Position numbers and translations under genes: made by a program. Below, one piece after another: positions 28,216 to 40,336 of a DNA stretch of 64,000 nt (positions within the stretch are counted from its first letter, which is position 1; each line of letters begins with the position of its first letter). Source of the stretch: Clostridiales bacterium (lineage in GTDB: Bacteria > Bacillota > Clostridia > TANB77 > CAG-508); the NCBI GenBank assembly GCA_004553715.1, contig SFKP01000010.1, positions 39,013-103,012 on the forward strand. Reading direction: 5' to 3'. Below the pieces are notes generated by a model that saw nothing but the letters and a program-made list of their open reading frames with translations, did not search any database and was not told the DNA's origin.

Positions 28216-30189
28216 TTAAGATTTTTTAGGTTTATTCCAAGCAATAAAATCGCATTTATCTGGATTGTTTTCGCAAATGTAATAATTCCTTTTCTTTTTA
28301 GTTTTTCGTATTTGAATTTTCCCTCCACACTTAGGACAAGGTACATCAATTACCTCTATATATGGTTTTGTATTTTTACAATCTGGATATCCTGGGCACG
28401 CCAAAAATTTTCCGTATTTTCCATACTTTATTACCATAAGTTTACCACATTTGTCACATGGCACATCTGATACTTCATATTCTAATTTAACATGTTCTAG
28501 CTCTTTATCTACCTTTTCTACTACTTTTTCAAATGGAGTATAAAATTCTTTTATTACACTTTTCCACTGTTTTTTTCCTTCTGCAATTTCATCAAATTCT
28601 TGTTCCATATTAGCAGTAAATTCTACATTTATTACATCTCCAAAATTTTCCACTAGAAGTTTATTTACTACTTTTCCTAAATCTGTTGGAACGAGTTGTT
28701 TTTGTGATTTTTCTATATATCTTCTTGCAAGAATAGTTGTAATCGTTGGAGAATAAGTACTTGGTCTTCCTATTCCCTTTTCTTCTAAAGCTTTTACTAA
28801 ACTTGCTTCTGTATATCTAGGTGGTGGCTCTGTAAAGCTTTGTTTTGAATCTACATTTACTTTTTGCAAAGATTGACCTTCTACTAATTTAGGTATCTTT
28901 TCAAACTCTTCTTTTTCTTCTATGTCTAGTGTTTCTACATAAACTGACATGAATCCTTTAAAAGAAAGAGTTTGACCATTTGCTCTAAATTCATAATCAT
29001 TTGCATCTATTTTTACAGAAGTAGTATCAAAAATTGCTGGTGCCATTTGACTTGCAATTACTCTATTATATATTAATTTATATAATTTATATTGATCCGA
29101 CGTTAAATGTTCTTTTATGCTATCTGGTTGTAATTCTATGTATGTAGGTCTAATTGCCTCGTGTGCATCTTGTGCATTCTCCTTTGTTTTATAATATCTA
29201 TTTTCGTAATATTCTTTTCCATATTCTGTTTCAATATAAGATTTAATTGAAAGTCTTGCTTCTTCTGAAAGTCTTGTTGAATCTGTTCTCATATATGTTA
29301 TTAAACCTATTGTACCTTTCCCTGGAATTTTTATTCCTTCGTACAAACCTTGTGCAACAGACATCGTTTTTTTAATTGCAAACCCTAATTTTCTAGAAGC
29401 CTCTTGTTGCAGTGTACTTGTCGTAAATGGTGGTGCTGGAGTTTTCTTCTTTTTACTTTCTTTAATCTCTTTTACAATATAGTCTGCATCTTTCAAATCA
29501 TCTAAAATTTTATTTACATCTTCTTGTGAATGTAACTCTATTTTCTTTGTATTAGTTCCATAAAATTTTGCTACAAATTCTTTTTTACTTTTCTTGTCTT
29601 TTAATGTAGTATATATATTCCAATATTCTTCTGGAATAAAGTTTTCTATTTCTTCTTCTCTATCTACAACAAGCTTTACCGCAACAGATTGCACTCTTCC
29701 TGCAGATAAGCCTCTTTGTACTTTTTTCCATAATACTGGACTTATTTTATAACCAACAATTCTGTCTAAAACTCTTCTCGCCTGTTGTGCATTTGTTAAA
29801 TTCATATCTATTGTTCTTGGAGATTTTACCGCTTTTTTTACTGCTTCTTTTGTTATTTCATTAAAAGTTATTCTGCAAACTGCTTTCTCATCGATTCCAA
29901 GAATATATGCCAAATGCCACGCTATTGCTTCCCCTTCTCGATCAGGGTCAGTTGCAAGAAGAACTTTTTTAGCTGATTTTGCTTCTTTTTTTAGTTGTTT
30001 TATTAAATCTCCTTTGCCTCTTATATTAATATATTTAGGTTCAAATGTTTTTGTATCTATTGATAATGTGGATTTGGGTAAATCTCTTATATGTCCCATT
30101 GAAGCAACAACTTTAGTACTGCCACCTAAAAATTTTTTAATTGTATTTGCTTTCGCTGGTGATTCCACTATAATTAATGTGTCTGCCAT
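28216..30189 (-). CDS. topA: DNA topoisomerase I
   Basis: Type IA topoisomerase that relaxes negative supercoils. The TOPRIM domain starts at once (LIIVESPAKANTI, later ATDPDREGEAIAWHLA). The active-site Tyr is in GLITYMRTDSTRL (about residue 295). The C-terminus carries two zinc-ribbon units (CDKCGKLMVIKYGKYGKFLAC and CPKCGGKIQIRKTKKKRNYYIC). At 657 residues it is of normal size for a clostridial TopA. Confidence 0.97.
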   Translation of the reverse strand: MADTLIIVESPAKANTIKKFLGGSTKVVASMGHIRDLPKSTLSIDTKTFEPKYINIRGKGDLIKQLKKEAKSAKKVLLATDPDREGEAIAWHLAYILGIDEKAVCRITFNEITKEAVKKAVKSPRTIDMNLTNAQQARRVLDRIVGYKISPVLWKKVQRGLSAGRVQSVAVKLVVDREEEIENFIPEEYWNIYTTLKDKKSKKEFVAKFYGTNTKKIELHSQEDVNKILDDLKDADYIVKEIKESKKKKTPAPPFTTSTLQQEASRKLGFAIKKTMSVAQGLYEGIKIPGKGTIGLITYMRTDSTRLSEEARLSIKSYIETEYGKEYYENRYYKTKENAQDAHEAIRPTYIELQPDSIKEHLTSDQYKLYKLIYNRVIASQMAPAIFDTTSVKIDANDYEFRANGQTLSFKGFMSVYVETLDIEEKEEFEKIPKLVEGQSLQKVNVDSKQSFTEPPPRYTEASLVKALEEKGIGRPSTYSPTITTILARRYIEKSQKQLVPTDLGKVVNKLLVENFGDVINVEFTANMEQEFDEIAEGKKQWKSVIKEFYTPFEKVVEKVDKELEHVKLEYEVSDVPCDKCGKLMVIKYGKYGKFLACPGYPDCKNTKPYIEVIDVPCPKCGGKIQIRKTKKKRNYYICENNPDKCDFIAWNKPKKS

Positions 30190-30221
30190 TACTTTCTCCT
30201 TTTATGTTTTTTATATTGATT

Positions 30222-30920
30222 TTAAACTCTTGCAAGTATTACTAATCTTCCTTTTGAGTCATCTGTACAAGTTGATAATGAAATTTCGATATTATCTCCT
30301 GTATCTCTTGTCATATATTCTGCATTTTCAGAAGTTGTTTGAAATATTTCGTAAATAGTATATGTTAGTGTTTTATTTGAAGTATCTGTAATTTTTATTT
30401 TATCTCCAACTGATAAATTTTTGTTATTTGAAAAGAATTTTCCATTTCTATAGTTATGTCCTTGTATAACAATATTACCTGGCGTATTTAATTTGGGATT
30501 GCTTGGATATGCAACTGCAACTGCAACTTCTAGTGCTTTTATTGAGGAAGTTTCAAGAATAGCATATTTTATACCTGTCTTTGGTATTTCAATATATCCT
30601 ATTACAACAAAACCATTTAAATAAGTTTTCTTTTTCTTTGTTGTACCAGTATTACTTGTAGAATCCGTTCCTGTATTTATATTTGTAATATCAGAAATTT
30701 CTCCTATTTCATTTTCATCGGTTGTATTATTTCCTTCGTTTTCATCATTTTGCCCATTCTTATTATTTTCCATAAATTCTCCAATAACCTTTTCATTCAT
30801 TTTATCTGTTCTTTCTTGTTTATACCATTTTGCAAATAAGATAATCCCTATTACTAAAATTAATATTATTAGAGCAATTAATATTATTGTTAGAACATTA
30901 CTATATTTCGATTTAAACAT
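30222..30920 (-). CDS. Class D-like sortase
   Basis: The N-terminus has one membrane helix (about residues 10-32) and a Ser/Thr/Asn-rich linker, then a sortase beta-barrel. The catalytic residues are visible: His in VIQGHNYRNG (about 155), Cys in SLSTCTDDS (about 216) and Arg in KGRLVILAR (about 223). The TLSTC-type motif and the GYIEIPKTGIKYAI segment favour class D. It would transfer cell-wall or spore-envelope proteins; no substrate with an LPxTG-type signal is encoded nearby. Confidence 0.85.
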   Translation of the reverse strand: MFKSKYSNVLTIILIALIILILVIGIILFAKWYKQERTDKMNEKVIGEFMENNKNGQNDENEGNNTTDENEIGEISDITNINTGTDSTSNTGTTKKKKTYLNGFVVIGYIEIPKTGIKYAILETSSIKALEVAVAVAYPSNPKLNTPGNIVIQGHNYRNGKFFSNNKNLSVGDKIKITDTSNKTLTYTIYEIFQTTSENAEYMTRDTGDNIEISLSTCTDDSKGRLVILARV

Positions 30921-30998
30921 ATTTATTCCTCCTTTTCATTAAATATATTATAACATACTATTTTTACTTTGCACATAGTAAAGCCAAATGTCATATTA

Positions 30999-33123
<2,125 letters not shown>

Positions 33124-33273
33124 TAACTTTCCTCCTTAATAATATGTTTATTATACATTTTTTATATACCTATTTTCAAGTAATTTTTGAATTTTTTGTC
33201 ATATTTATGTATAAAAAATTTTGCTACGCAAATAATATTTTTAAATTTACTTTGTAAAAGGAGGTACAATATT

Positions 33274-33828
33274 TTGAAAGCAACTGGAGTAGTTAGAAGA
33301 ATAGATGATTTAGGAAGGATTGTTATACCTAAAGAAATAAGGAAAACTCTTAGAATTAAAGAGGGTGACCCTCTTGAGATTTTTACAGATAAAGAAGGTG
33401 AAGTAATCTTAAAGAAGTACTCTCCCATAGGAGAATTATCTGAATTTGCTACAGGATATGCTGAAACACTTTCTAAAACTACAGGGCATATTGCTTGCAT
33501 AACTGATAAAGATTCTGTAATTGCCGTATCTGGTGGTTCTAAAAAAGAATTTTTAGAGCAAGCATTAAGTCCTGAGCTTGAGAAAATAATCGAAAATAAA
33601 GAAGTTTATACAAGCAACAATAATAATCAAACTGCATTACCTATTACTCAAAATGATAATAAAGATAGGCGTTATAATTCACAAGTTATTTACCCTATTG
33701 TTTCAGATGGTGATGTTATTGGTAGCGTTATATTGTTATCAAAAGAACAAAATACTAAAATGGGAGATATTGAGCTAAAGGTTGTTCAATCTGCAGCTGG
33801 TTTTTTAAGTAGTCAAATGGAAATTTAA
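33274..33828 (+). CDS. spoVT: Stage V sporulation protein T
   Basis: SpoVT is a forespore transcription regulator of the AbrB family with a C-terminal GAF-like domain. The first 50 residues are the swapped-hairpin DNA-binding domain (ATGVVRRIDDLGRIVIPKEIRKT), and the rest fits the SpoVT GAF domain, for 184 residues. The start is the TTG at 33274, chosen because an AAAGGAGG site ends 8 bp upstream and the domain starts there. It is the first plus-strand gene after a long minus-strand block. Confidence 0.93.
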   Translation: MKATGVVRRIDDLGRIVIPKEIRKTLRIKEGDPLEIFTDKEGEVILKKYSPIGELSEFATGYAETLSKTTGHIACITDKDSVIAVSGGSKKEFLEQALSPELEKIIENKEVYTSNNNNQTALPITQNDNKDRRYNSQVIYPIVSDGDVIGSVILLSKEQNTKMGDIELKVVQSAAGFLSSQMEI

Positions 33829-33834
33829 ATTTGC

Positions 33835-33969
33835 GTTCGAATAGGTTTCTAAATACAGCAGTTTCTTAGTGGATGTAGCATTTTTTCTTTTCAAACCTGA
33901 ATAGAAAAGAAAATGTCCTACATCCCGCAAGATAGAGAGGATTTAATAAATAATAAGCACTGTTCGAAC
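33835..33969. mobile_element. Diverged MITE-like element (second subfamily)
   Basis: This 135-bp element has the architecture of the main family but different arms: GGATGTAG at 33871 pairs with CTACATCC at 33918, replacing GTCGGTTG / CAACCGAC, while the inner TTTTCTTTTC / GAAAAGAAAATGTCC parts remain alike. The ends are inverted (GTTCGAATAG and CTGTTCGAAC). No target duplication is visible. It lies between spoVT and rpsT. Confidence 0.7.
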
Positions 33970-34058
33970 TTTTTTTTCGTTTTTGCTTGCATATTTTGTT
34001 TTTCCGTGTTAAAATGTTTAGAGTAATATTTTATTTTGACTTTAAGGAGGTGCAAAAT

Positions 34059-34325
34059 ATGCCAAACATTAAATCTGCAATCAAAAGAGTTGACGTTATC
34101 GAAAAGAAAACTTTAAAAAATAATATGATTAAATCTGAATATAAAACAGCTGTTAAGAAATTTGAAGCTGCAGTTGCTGAAGGAAACAAAGAAAATGCTC
34201 AAGAACTTTTTAAGAAAGCAACACAAAAAATAGATGGAGCTTATTCCAAAGGTGTTATAAAGAAAAATACCGCTTCTAGGAAAAAATCAGCTTTAGCTAA
34301 AAAATTAAATAGCATTAATGCATAA
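34059..34325 (+). CDS. rpsT: 30S ribosomal protein S20
   Basis: bS20 is a primary-binding small-subunit protein. The 88 residues begin MPNIKSAIKRV and consist of three Lys/Ala-rich helices ending in NTASRKKSALAKKLNS, which is typical. An AAGGAGG site precedes the ATG at 34059. A terminator follows directly, so it is probably monocistronic. Confidence 0.97.
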   Translation: MPNIKSAIKRVDVIEKKTLKNNMIKSEYKTAVKKFEAAVAEGNKENAQELFKKATQKIDGAYSKGVIKKNTASRKKSALAKKLNSINA

Positions 34326-34333
34326 AAAAACTG

Positions 34334-34364
34334 AGAACCTACTTTTTAAGTAGGTTCTTTTCTT
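34334..34364 (+). terminator. Terminator of rpsT
   Basis: AGAACCTACTT-TTT-AAGTAGGTTCT stem followed by TTTCTT, 8 bp after the rpsT stop codon. Confidence 0.85.
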
Positions 34365-34431
34365 CCATAAAATACCATTGATTTAAGCATCTAATTATGT
34401 TAACATCGTATTATAAGTAGGAGGTAATTTC

Positions 34432-34674
34432 ATGGTTAAAATTCTCATTGATAATGTAAAAAATATAAATTCTAAAATTTTAAATGCAATATATAAAACT
34501 TTAGAATTTTCAATAATTCTTTTTATAATTTCAATATATATATTATATTTATATAATATATCTCCTTTGTCTTATGACTTATTAGCTTCAAGCATACTTA
34601 TTTTTAAAGTTGGTCTTTGCACTGCTATCTCTGGATTTTTATATGGTTTTTTTATACATAAAATTAAAGAATAG
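34432..34674 (+). CDS. Small membrane protein, unknown
   Basis: An 80-residue protein with two predicted membrane helices (about residues 25-45 and 52-74) and a short basic end. A TAGGAGG site precedes the ATG. I do not recognise a family. It converges on spoIVA and shares with it a bidirectional terminator. Confidence 0.65.
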   Translation: MVKILIDNVKNINSKILNAIYKTLEFSIILFIISIYILYLYNISPLSYDLLASSILIFKVGLCTAISGFLYGFFIHKIKE

Positions 34675-34676
34675 TT

Positions 34677-34719
34677 AAAAAACGAACAAGAGCATAAATT
34701 TTGCTCTTGTTCGTTTTTT
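34677..34719. terminator. Bidirectional terminator between the small membrane protein gene and spoIVA
   Basis: AAAAAACGAACAAGAGCA and TGCTCTTGTTCGTTTTTT arms with a short loop give T-runs on both strands. It begins immediately after the recoded stop codon of spoIVA (34719-34721). In the zero frame spoIVA would read through the hairpin, which is further evidence against that frame. Confidence 0.9.
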
Positions 34720-36199
34720 TAAAGTATAATACAAATTAATCCTCCGGCTTCCCTCATTTACTATTCTTTCTAATGTTTCTTGCAGTTTTCCTTGTGCATC
34801 TTCTGGCATTTTATATAATTTATTTTGCAGACCTTCATTTACTAATTCGTGTAAGTTTTTTCCAAATATATTTGACTCCCATATTTTTATTGGATCACTT
34901 TCGAATTCTGATAATAAGTAATTTACCAGCTCTTCTGACTGTTTTTCGCTACCTACTATTGGAGATACTTCTGTTTCTATGTCTGCTCTTATCATATGTA
35001 TTGATGGTGCTTTTGCACGCAGTCTTACTCCATATCTTGAGCCCTGTTTTACCATCTCTGGTTCTTCTAATATCAATTCCTCCATTGTTGGCATAACTAT
35101 TCCATAACCTTTTTGTTTTACTTCTTGAAGAGCCATAGATACTTTGTCGTATTCCTTCTTTATATCAGATAACCTGGTTATTGTACCAAACAACTCTGCC
35201 TCACTATTTACTTCTACTCCTGTAATTTGAGTTAATACTTGGTAAAATAAATTTTCTTTTAAAGCAATTTCTATATCAATAGAGCCATTTCCTAGATTTA
35301 TGCCATCAATATTTGCTTTTAATATTATTTCTGTTTGTGATATTTTTGTCATTCCTAAATTGATGTCTTTAATTACTCTTGTTTGATTAAATGCATTTTT
35401 TATAGCATTATATAGTTCCTGTTTTAATGAATGAGTTTCACTTAAGCCTTCTATCCAACCAGGCATTTTTATATTTATTCTTTCTATTGGAAATTCATAA
35501 AGAATCTTGCCAAATATTTTATTTATATCCTCTTGGCTAAGCATTGTACAATTGGTTGGAATAACTGCTACATTATATTTTGTTTCTAACTCTTCTGCAA
35601 GTAATTTTGTTTCTTCTGAGTTTGGCATACTTGTGTTTAAAACAATTACAAAAGGTTTATTCATTTCCTTTAATTCATTTACGACTCGTTCTTCTGCTTC
35701 TATATAATCTTCTCTTGGGATCTCTGTTATTGATCCATCTGTAGTCACTAAGATTCCAATAGTAGAATGTTCAGCAATTACCTTTTTTGTTCCTATTTCA
35801 GCCGCTTCTTCAAATGGAATTTCCTCTTCATACCACGGTGTTTTTACCATTCTTGGCACATCGTTTTCCATATGTCCTAAAGCATTTTTTATCAAATATC
35901 CAACACAATCTACTAATCGTGTTTTTAATTTTAAATTATCTCCAATGGTGATTTCTATTGCCTCATTTGGTACAAATTTTGGTTCAGTTGTCATTATTGT
36001 TCTTCCGTGCAGCACTTTGTGGTAATTCATCTCTTGCTCTTTCTTTTTTGTAACTATTTTCTATATTGGGTATAACAAGTAAATCCATAAAGTTTTTTAT
36101 AAATGTAGATTTTCCTGTTCTTACTGGTCCTACTACACCAACATATATGTCACCATCTGTACGATTTGCAATGTCCTCATATATCTCAAGATTATTCAT
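34719..36199 (-). CDS. spoIVA: Stage IV sporulation protein A (spore coat ATPase), +1 recoded at two CGG codons
   Basis: SpoIVA is the ATPase that polymerises on the forespore surface as the base of the coat. The frame from 36199 has Walker A GPVRTGKST and reaches GCA CGG at 36005-36007; skipping the C gives DELPQSAAGRTIMTTEPKFV, the conserved sequence. Near the end AGC CGG at 34744-34746 is again followed in the +1 frame by GGLICIIL and a stop, the canonical SpoIVA terminus. With both shifts the protein is 492 residues, exactly the Bacillus length. Without them it would be cut at 71 residues, or end in an unrelated tail encoded by the terminator. Neither CGG can be Arg. Confidence 0.95.
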
Positions 36200-36284
36200 A
36201 AAAACTATTCCCTCCTAATACACATAATAACTTTGTACTATTTAACTTTAATAAATGTATATTAGGATTAAAGATTTAATATTA

Positions 36285-36431
36285 CTATTTTTTTGATTTT
36301 TTATTATCAGTTACGTTTTGCATTTTTTTTGCTTGCTCCTTTTGTTTGTCTAATGGTAGCCAATGATATGCTGAACAAACAAATTCTCCATACTTTGTTT
36401 TATTTTCTTTTTTTAAATTATCTTCTTTCAT
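36285..36431 (-). CDS. Small 48-residue protein, unknown
   Basis: Too short for a routine ORF list. It starts MKEDNLKKENKTKYGEF, continues VCSAYHWLPLDKQKEQ and ends in Lys-rich residues. A GGAGG site sits 8 bp before the ATG. The YGEFVCSAYHWLPL core is compact and could be a conserved small protein. It lies just upstream of spoIVA on the same strand, 86 bp away. No homologue is recalled. Confidence 0.55.
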   Translation of the reverse strand: MKEDNLKKENKTKYGEFVCSAYHWLPLDKQKEQAKKMQNVTDNKKSKK

Positions 36432-36470
36432 TTTGAATTCCTCCTACTAATATTTTTTGCTGAAAACGAA

Positions 36471-36504
36471 AAAAAATACTTAAAAAATTTTTTAAGTATT
36501 TTTT
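36471..36504. terminator. A/T-rich palindrome, likely bidirectional terminator
   Basis: A perfect 34-bp palindrome AAAAAATACTTAAAAAA / TTTTTTAAGTATTTTTT between two small minus-strand ORFs. It gives T-runs in both directions. Confidence 0.6.
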
Positions 36505-36512
36505 CAATATTT

Positions 36513-36668
36513 TTAAACCTTTTCTTCAATATAATTTTCATTTGTGATGTTCTCTTGTTTATATCTATTTTTCATAACCTTTACACATAGCCAAACAAGT
36601 AAACTCACTATTATGTATAATACTATAAAATTTATTAGATATTTTTTAAACTTTTTCATTGTTTCCAT
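36513..36668 (-). CDS. Small 51-residue single-pass membrane protein
   Basis: Starts METMKKFKKYLINF and has one hydrophobic helix (FIVLYIIVSLLVWLCV, residues about 14-29) and a charged tail ending EEKV. The GGTGA before the ATG is a moderate ribosome-binding site. I know no family. It sits between dnaE and the other small ORF, in a 640-bp region that otherwise holds only terminator-like palindromes and the short tandem repeat next to dnaE. Confidence 0.45.
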   Translation of the reverse strand: METMKKFKKYLINFIVLYIIVSLLVWLCVKVMKNRYKQENITNENYIEEKV

Positions 36669-36803
36669 TTTTATCACCGATAATATTATATACTATTTAC
36701 CCTTGTTTGTAAAGTCTATCAAAACCTTAACATTTTCCTATTACCTTTTTTTCGACAAGATAAAAAATATGTATATATGTCAATGTGCCAAAATTCCCCG
36801 TCC

Positions 36804-36832
36804 CTGTTGGCACCTGTTGGCACCTGTTGGCA
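36804..36832. repeat. Three tandem copies of a 10-bp unit
   Basis: CTGTTGGCAC is repeated at 36804, 36814 and (as CTGTTGGCAT) 36824, just after the dnaE stop. With TGTGCCAA at 36784 any copy can form a short hairpin, so the array may have grown from a terminator stem. Confidence 0.7.
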
Positions 36833-36838
36833 TTTTTC

Positions 36839-39800
36839 TTATAAAATCTTAACATTTTTCTTGCCTAAAATATCATAAAATTCTTTTAAGATGTCTTCTG
36901 TTAGGTATATTGCTCCACATGGTTTTGTTATTCCATTTTCTACTACTTGTACCAATATGTTGTTTTTTTCACCTGCAAAAAATCTTATTGCTCCTCTTAA
37001 TTTTTCTTTTTGTTCTTCAGTTGCATTAGTGATTTCTAGGTTTAATATTTTAGGTGTATTTTTTTGTTTAGTTTCTTCCTGCACTTCTTTAGATAATGAT
37101 ATAATTCTGTTTGCAACTATTTTGGGTTCTTCATCTTCTCTTACACTAAGTCTTCCTTCTACTAAAACAATATTGTCTTCTACTATATTTACCATGTCTC
37201 TTGCATAACAACTATCAAATGCAATTATCTCTGTGCTTCCATATAAATCTTCTACTGTCAAAAATGCCATTAATGTATTTTTTTTAGTGTATTTTTTCTT
37301 TATAGCAGTTATTATTCCTGCATATTTAACTATTTTTCCATCTTGATTTTCTTCTTGATTTTGCATTTTTAATGTGTTTATTGTTGCTACCTTTTTTATT
37401 GCATCTATATATTTATCTAATGGATGACCTGATATATAAATTCCCAGCATTTCTTTTTCTAGGCTTAATAATTCTTTTTCTTGTAATTCTGGAAGTTCTT
37501 TATATGAATACTTATTTTCTTCTAAATTTTCATCTTTAGAACCTATATCAAATATTGATACTTGCCCTTGTATGTTCTTTTTCGTAGCATTTCCGATTGT
37601 ATCTAATATTCCCTCATAAGAAGCTATAAGTGTTGCACGATTTTTCCCAAACTCATCAAATGCTCCTGCTTTTATTAAGCTTTCGATACATTTTTTGTTT
37701 ACTGCTTCTCCTGATATCCTTTCACAGAAATCTGTAAAACTTTTATATTCTCCTCTTTCTTTTCTTTCTTTTACAATAAGCTCTACTGCGCCAATTCCTA
37801 CATTTTTTATACTACCCAATCCAAATCTTATAGTATTCCCGTAAACAGCAAATTTAGTATAACTTTTATTTATACTAGGACTTAATATCTCTATATTTAA
37901 CCTTTTACATTCATTTATATATTCTGGTACTTTATCTAAGTTGCCTAAAAAGCTGTTTAGGGTCGCTGCCATAAATTCTGGTGGATAATATGTTTTTAAA
38001 TATGCTGTTCTGTATGATACAACTGCATATGCTGCTGCATGAGATTTGTTAAAAGCATATTTTGCGAATTCTGCCATTTCATCAAATATTTTATTTGCAG
38101 ATGCTTCATCTATTCCATTTCTAATACATCCCGGAATTATAATATTTCCATTTTCATCTGTTTGCCCATGTATAAAATATTCTCTTTCTTTTGCCATTAC
38201 ATCTAGTTTTTTCTTACCCATTGCACGCCTTACTAAATCTGCTCTTCCTAGTGAATAACCTGCCAAATCTCTTACTATCTGCATTACTTGTTCTTGATAT
38301 ACCATACAACCATACGTTACATTTAATATCGGCTCTAATGCTGGATGTGTATATTCTACATGTTCTGGATTTAACTTGTTTTTTATATATCTTGGTATTT
38401 GATCCATTGGTCCTGGTCTATATAATGATACTCCAGCAATTATATCTTCTAAGCTATCTGGTTTTAATTCCTTCATAAAGCTTGTCATTCCTGGACTTTC
38501 AAATTGAAATACGCCTGAAGTATAGCCACTTTGCCAGGTTTCCTCAAATACTTTTTTATCATTCATTGCGCTATCTATTTCAACATCAATTCCTCTACAT
38601 TTTTTTACTAATTTTATTGCATCAGATATAACTGTTAATGTTCGTAATCCTAAGAAGTCCATTTTTAGCAATCCTAGTTCCTCTAGTGTTGTCATTATAT
38701 ATTGTGTTGATATTGTACCTTCATTTACATATAATGGTACATATTCTATGACAGGATCTTTTGTAATAACTATACCACAAGCATGTGTTGATGCTTGTCT
38801 TGGCAAGCCTTCTAGCCCCATTGCTATATCTAATAATTCTTTTATTTTAGCATCTGTTTCATATAAGCTCGCAAGCTCTGCATTTTGTTCTAATGCTTTT
38901 TTGATTGTAATATGTAATTCCATTGGTATCATTTTTGCAAGTTTATCTGCCTCTGCATATGGCACATCTAAAGCTCTTGCAACATCTCTTATTACCATTC
39001 TTGCAGACATAGTACCAAAGGTTATTATTTGAGAAACATGATCTTGACCATATTTTTTTGCTACATAATCTATTACTTCTCCTCTTCTTTCATAGCAAAA
39101 ATCTATGTCAAAATCGGGCATGCTTACTCTTTCTGGATTTAAAAATCTTTCAAAAAGTAAATTGTATTTTATTGGATCAATATCTGTTATTCCTACTGCA
39201 TAAGCTGCAATAGAACCTGCTCCAGAGCCACGACCTGGTCCTACAGGTATTCCTTGAGATTTAGCATAATTTATAAAGTCCCAAACTATAAGGTAATAGT
39301 CAACATATCCCATTTTTTCAATAACAGATAATTCAAATTCTAATCTATCTAATACCTCTTTAGTAGGATTTTCGCCATATCTTTTCTTTATGCCTTCATA
39401 ACATAATTTTCTGAAAAATTCACTATGTGTTTTAAATTCTTCTGGGACATCATAATTTGGAAGTTTTGTGTTTCCAAACTCAAAATCGAAATTACATTTT
39501 TCTGCAATTTTTACCGTATTTTCAATTGCTTCTGGCACATTTTGAAAATATGAACTCATTTCTTCTGGAGATTTTAAATAGAATTCATCTACCTGCATTC
39601 TCATTCTATCTTCATCAGACATCTTTTTCCCTGTTTGAATACAAAGTAAAACCTCGTGGTTAAAGCTATCTTCTTTTTTTAGGTAATGTGCATCATTTGT
39701 CGCAACAAGCGGAATGTCAAGTTCTTTTGAAAGCTCTATTAATTTTTGATTTGCAAGTACTTGCTCTGGCAATCCATTTGGCTGAATTTCTAAATAGTAA

Positions 39801-40306
39801 TCATCTTTAAATAAATTCTTATGCCATAATGCTATTTTCTTTGCCTCTTCCATATTGTTTTGTAAAATAGCCCTATTTACACTACCTGCAAGACATGCAC
39901 TTAAACAAATAAGTCCTTCATGATACTTTTCTAAAACCTCTAAATCAATTCTAGGTTTATAATAAAATCCTTCAGTAAAACCTATAGATACTAATTTTGC
40001 TAAGTTTTTATATCCTGTTTCATTTTTTGCAAGCAAAATTAAATGATAATAATGATTATCTATATTTGCTTCTTTATCAGTCCTGCTTCTTGGTGCAACA
40101 TACACCTCTGAACCAATAATAGGTTTTACTCCATTTTTTTTACATTCTTTATAAAAATCTACTGCACCGAACATAACCCCATGGTCAGTAAGAGCAATAG
40201 CATCCATTCCTAGTTCTTTTGCTCTTACCGGTAAATCTTTTATTCTATTTGCCCCATCTAAAAGGCTAAATTCACTATGTACATGTAAATGAACAAAATC
40301 TTTCAT
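36839..40306 (-). CDS. dnaE: DNA polymerase III subunit alpha DnaE
   Basis: The 1155-residue protein starts with the PHP domain (FVHLHVHSEFSLLDGANRI), then the polymerase core (GPGRGSGAGSIAAYAVGITDIDP, PDFDIDFCYERR), the tandem helix-hairpin-helix and an OB domain near residue 1000. It is the DnaE type without an inserted exonuclease, so it is not PolC. It copies DNA for replication and gap filling. It is followed by dut upstream on the same strand. Confidence 0.97.
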   Translation of the reverse strand: MKDFVHLHVHSEFSLLDGANRIKDLPVRAKELGMDAIALTDHGVMFGAVDFYKECKKNGVKPIIGSEVYVAPRSRTDKEANIDNHYYHLILLAKNETGYKNLAKLVSIGFTEGFYYKPRIDLEVLEKYHEGLICLSACLAGSVNRAILQNNMEEAKKIALWHKNLFKDDYYLEIQPNGLPEQVLANQKLIELSKELDIPLVATNDAHYLKKEDSFNHEVLLCIQTGKKMSDEDRMRMQVDEFYLKSPEEMSSYFQNVPEAIENTVKIAEKCNFDFEFGNTKLPNYDVPEEFKTHSEFFRKLCYEGIKKRYGENPTKEVLDRLEFELSVIEKMGYVDYYLIVWDFINYAKSQGIPVGPGRGSGAGSIAAYAVGITDIDPIKYNLLFERFLNPERVSMPDFDIDFCYERRGEVIDYVAKKYGQDHVSQIITFGTMSARMVIRDVARALDVPYAEADKLAKMIPMELHITIKKALEQNAELASLYETDAKIKELLDIAMGLEGLPRQASTHACGIVITKDPVIEYVPLYVNEGTISTQYIMTTLEELGLLKMDFLGLRTLTVISDAIKLVKKCRGIDVEIDSAMNDKKVFEETWQSGYTSGVFQFESPGMTSFMKELKPDSLEDIIAGVSLYRPGPMDQIPRYIKNKLNPEHVEYTHPALEPILNVTYGCMVYQEQVMQIVRDLAGYSLGRADLVRRAMGKKKLDVMAKEREYFIHGQTDENGNIIIPGCIRNGIDEASANKIFDEMAEFAKYAFNKSHAAAYAVVSYRTAYLKTYYPPEFMAATLNSFLGNLDKVPEYINECKRLNIEILSPSINKSYTKFAVYGNTIRFGLGSIKNVGIGAVELIVKERKERGEYKSFTDFCERISGEAVNKKCIESLIKAGAFDEFGKNRATLIASYEGILDTIGNATKKNIQGQVSIFDIGSKDENLEENKYSYKELPELQEKELLSLEKEMLGIYISGHPLDKYIDAIKKVATINTLKMQNQEENQDGKIVKYAGIITAIKKKYTKKNTLMAFLTVEDLYGSTEIIAFDSCYARDMVNIVEDNIVLVEGRLSVREDEEPKIVANRIISLSKEVQEETKQKNTPKILNLEITNATEEQKEKLRGAIRFFAGEKNNILVQVVENGITKPCGAIYLTEDILKEFYDILGKKNVKIL

Positions 40307-40336
40307 TTTTAATCTCCATTTTGTTATTTTGTTTTT

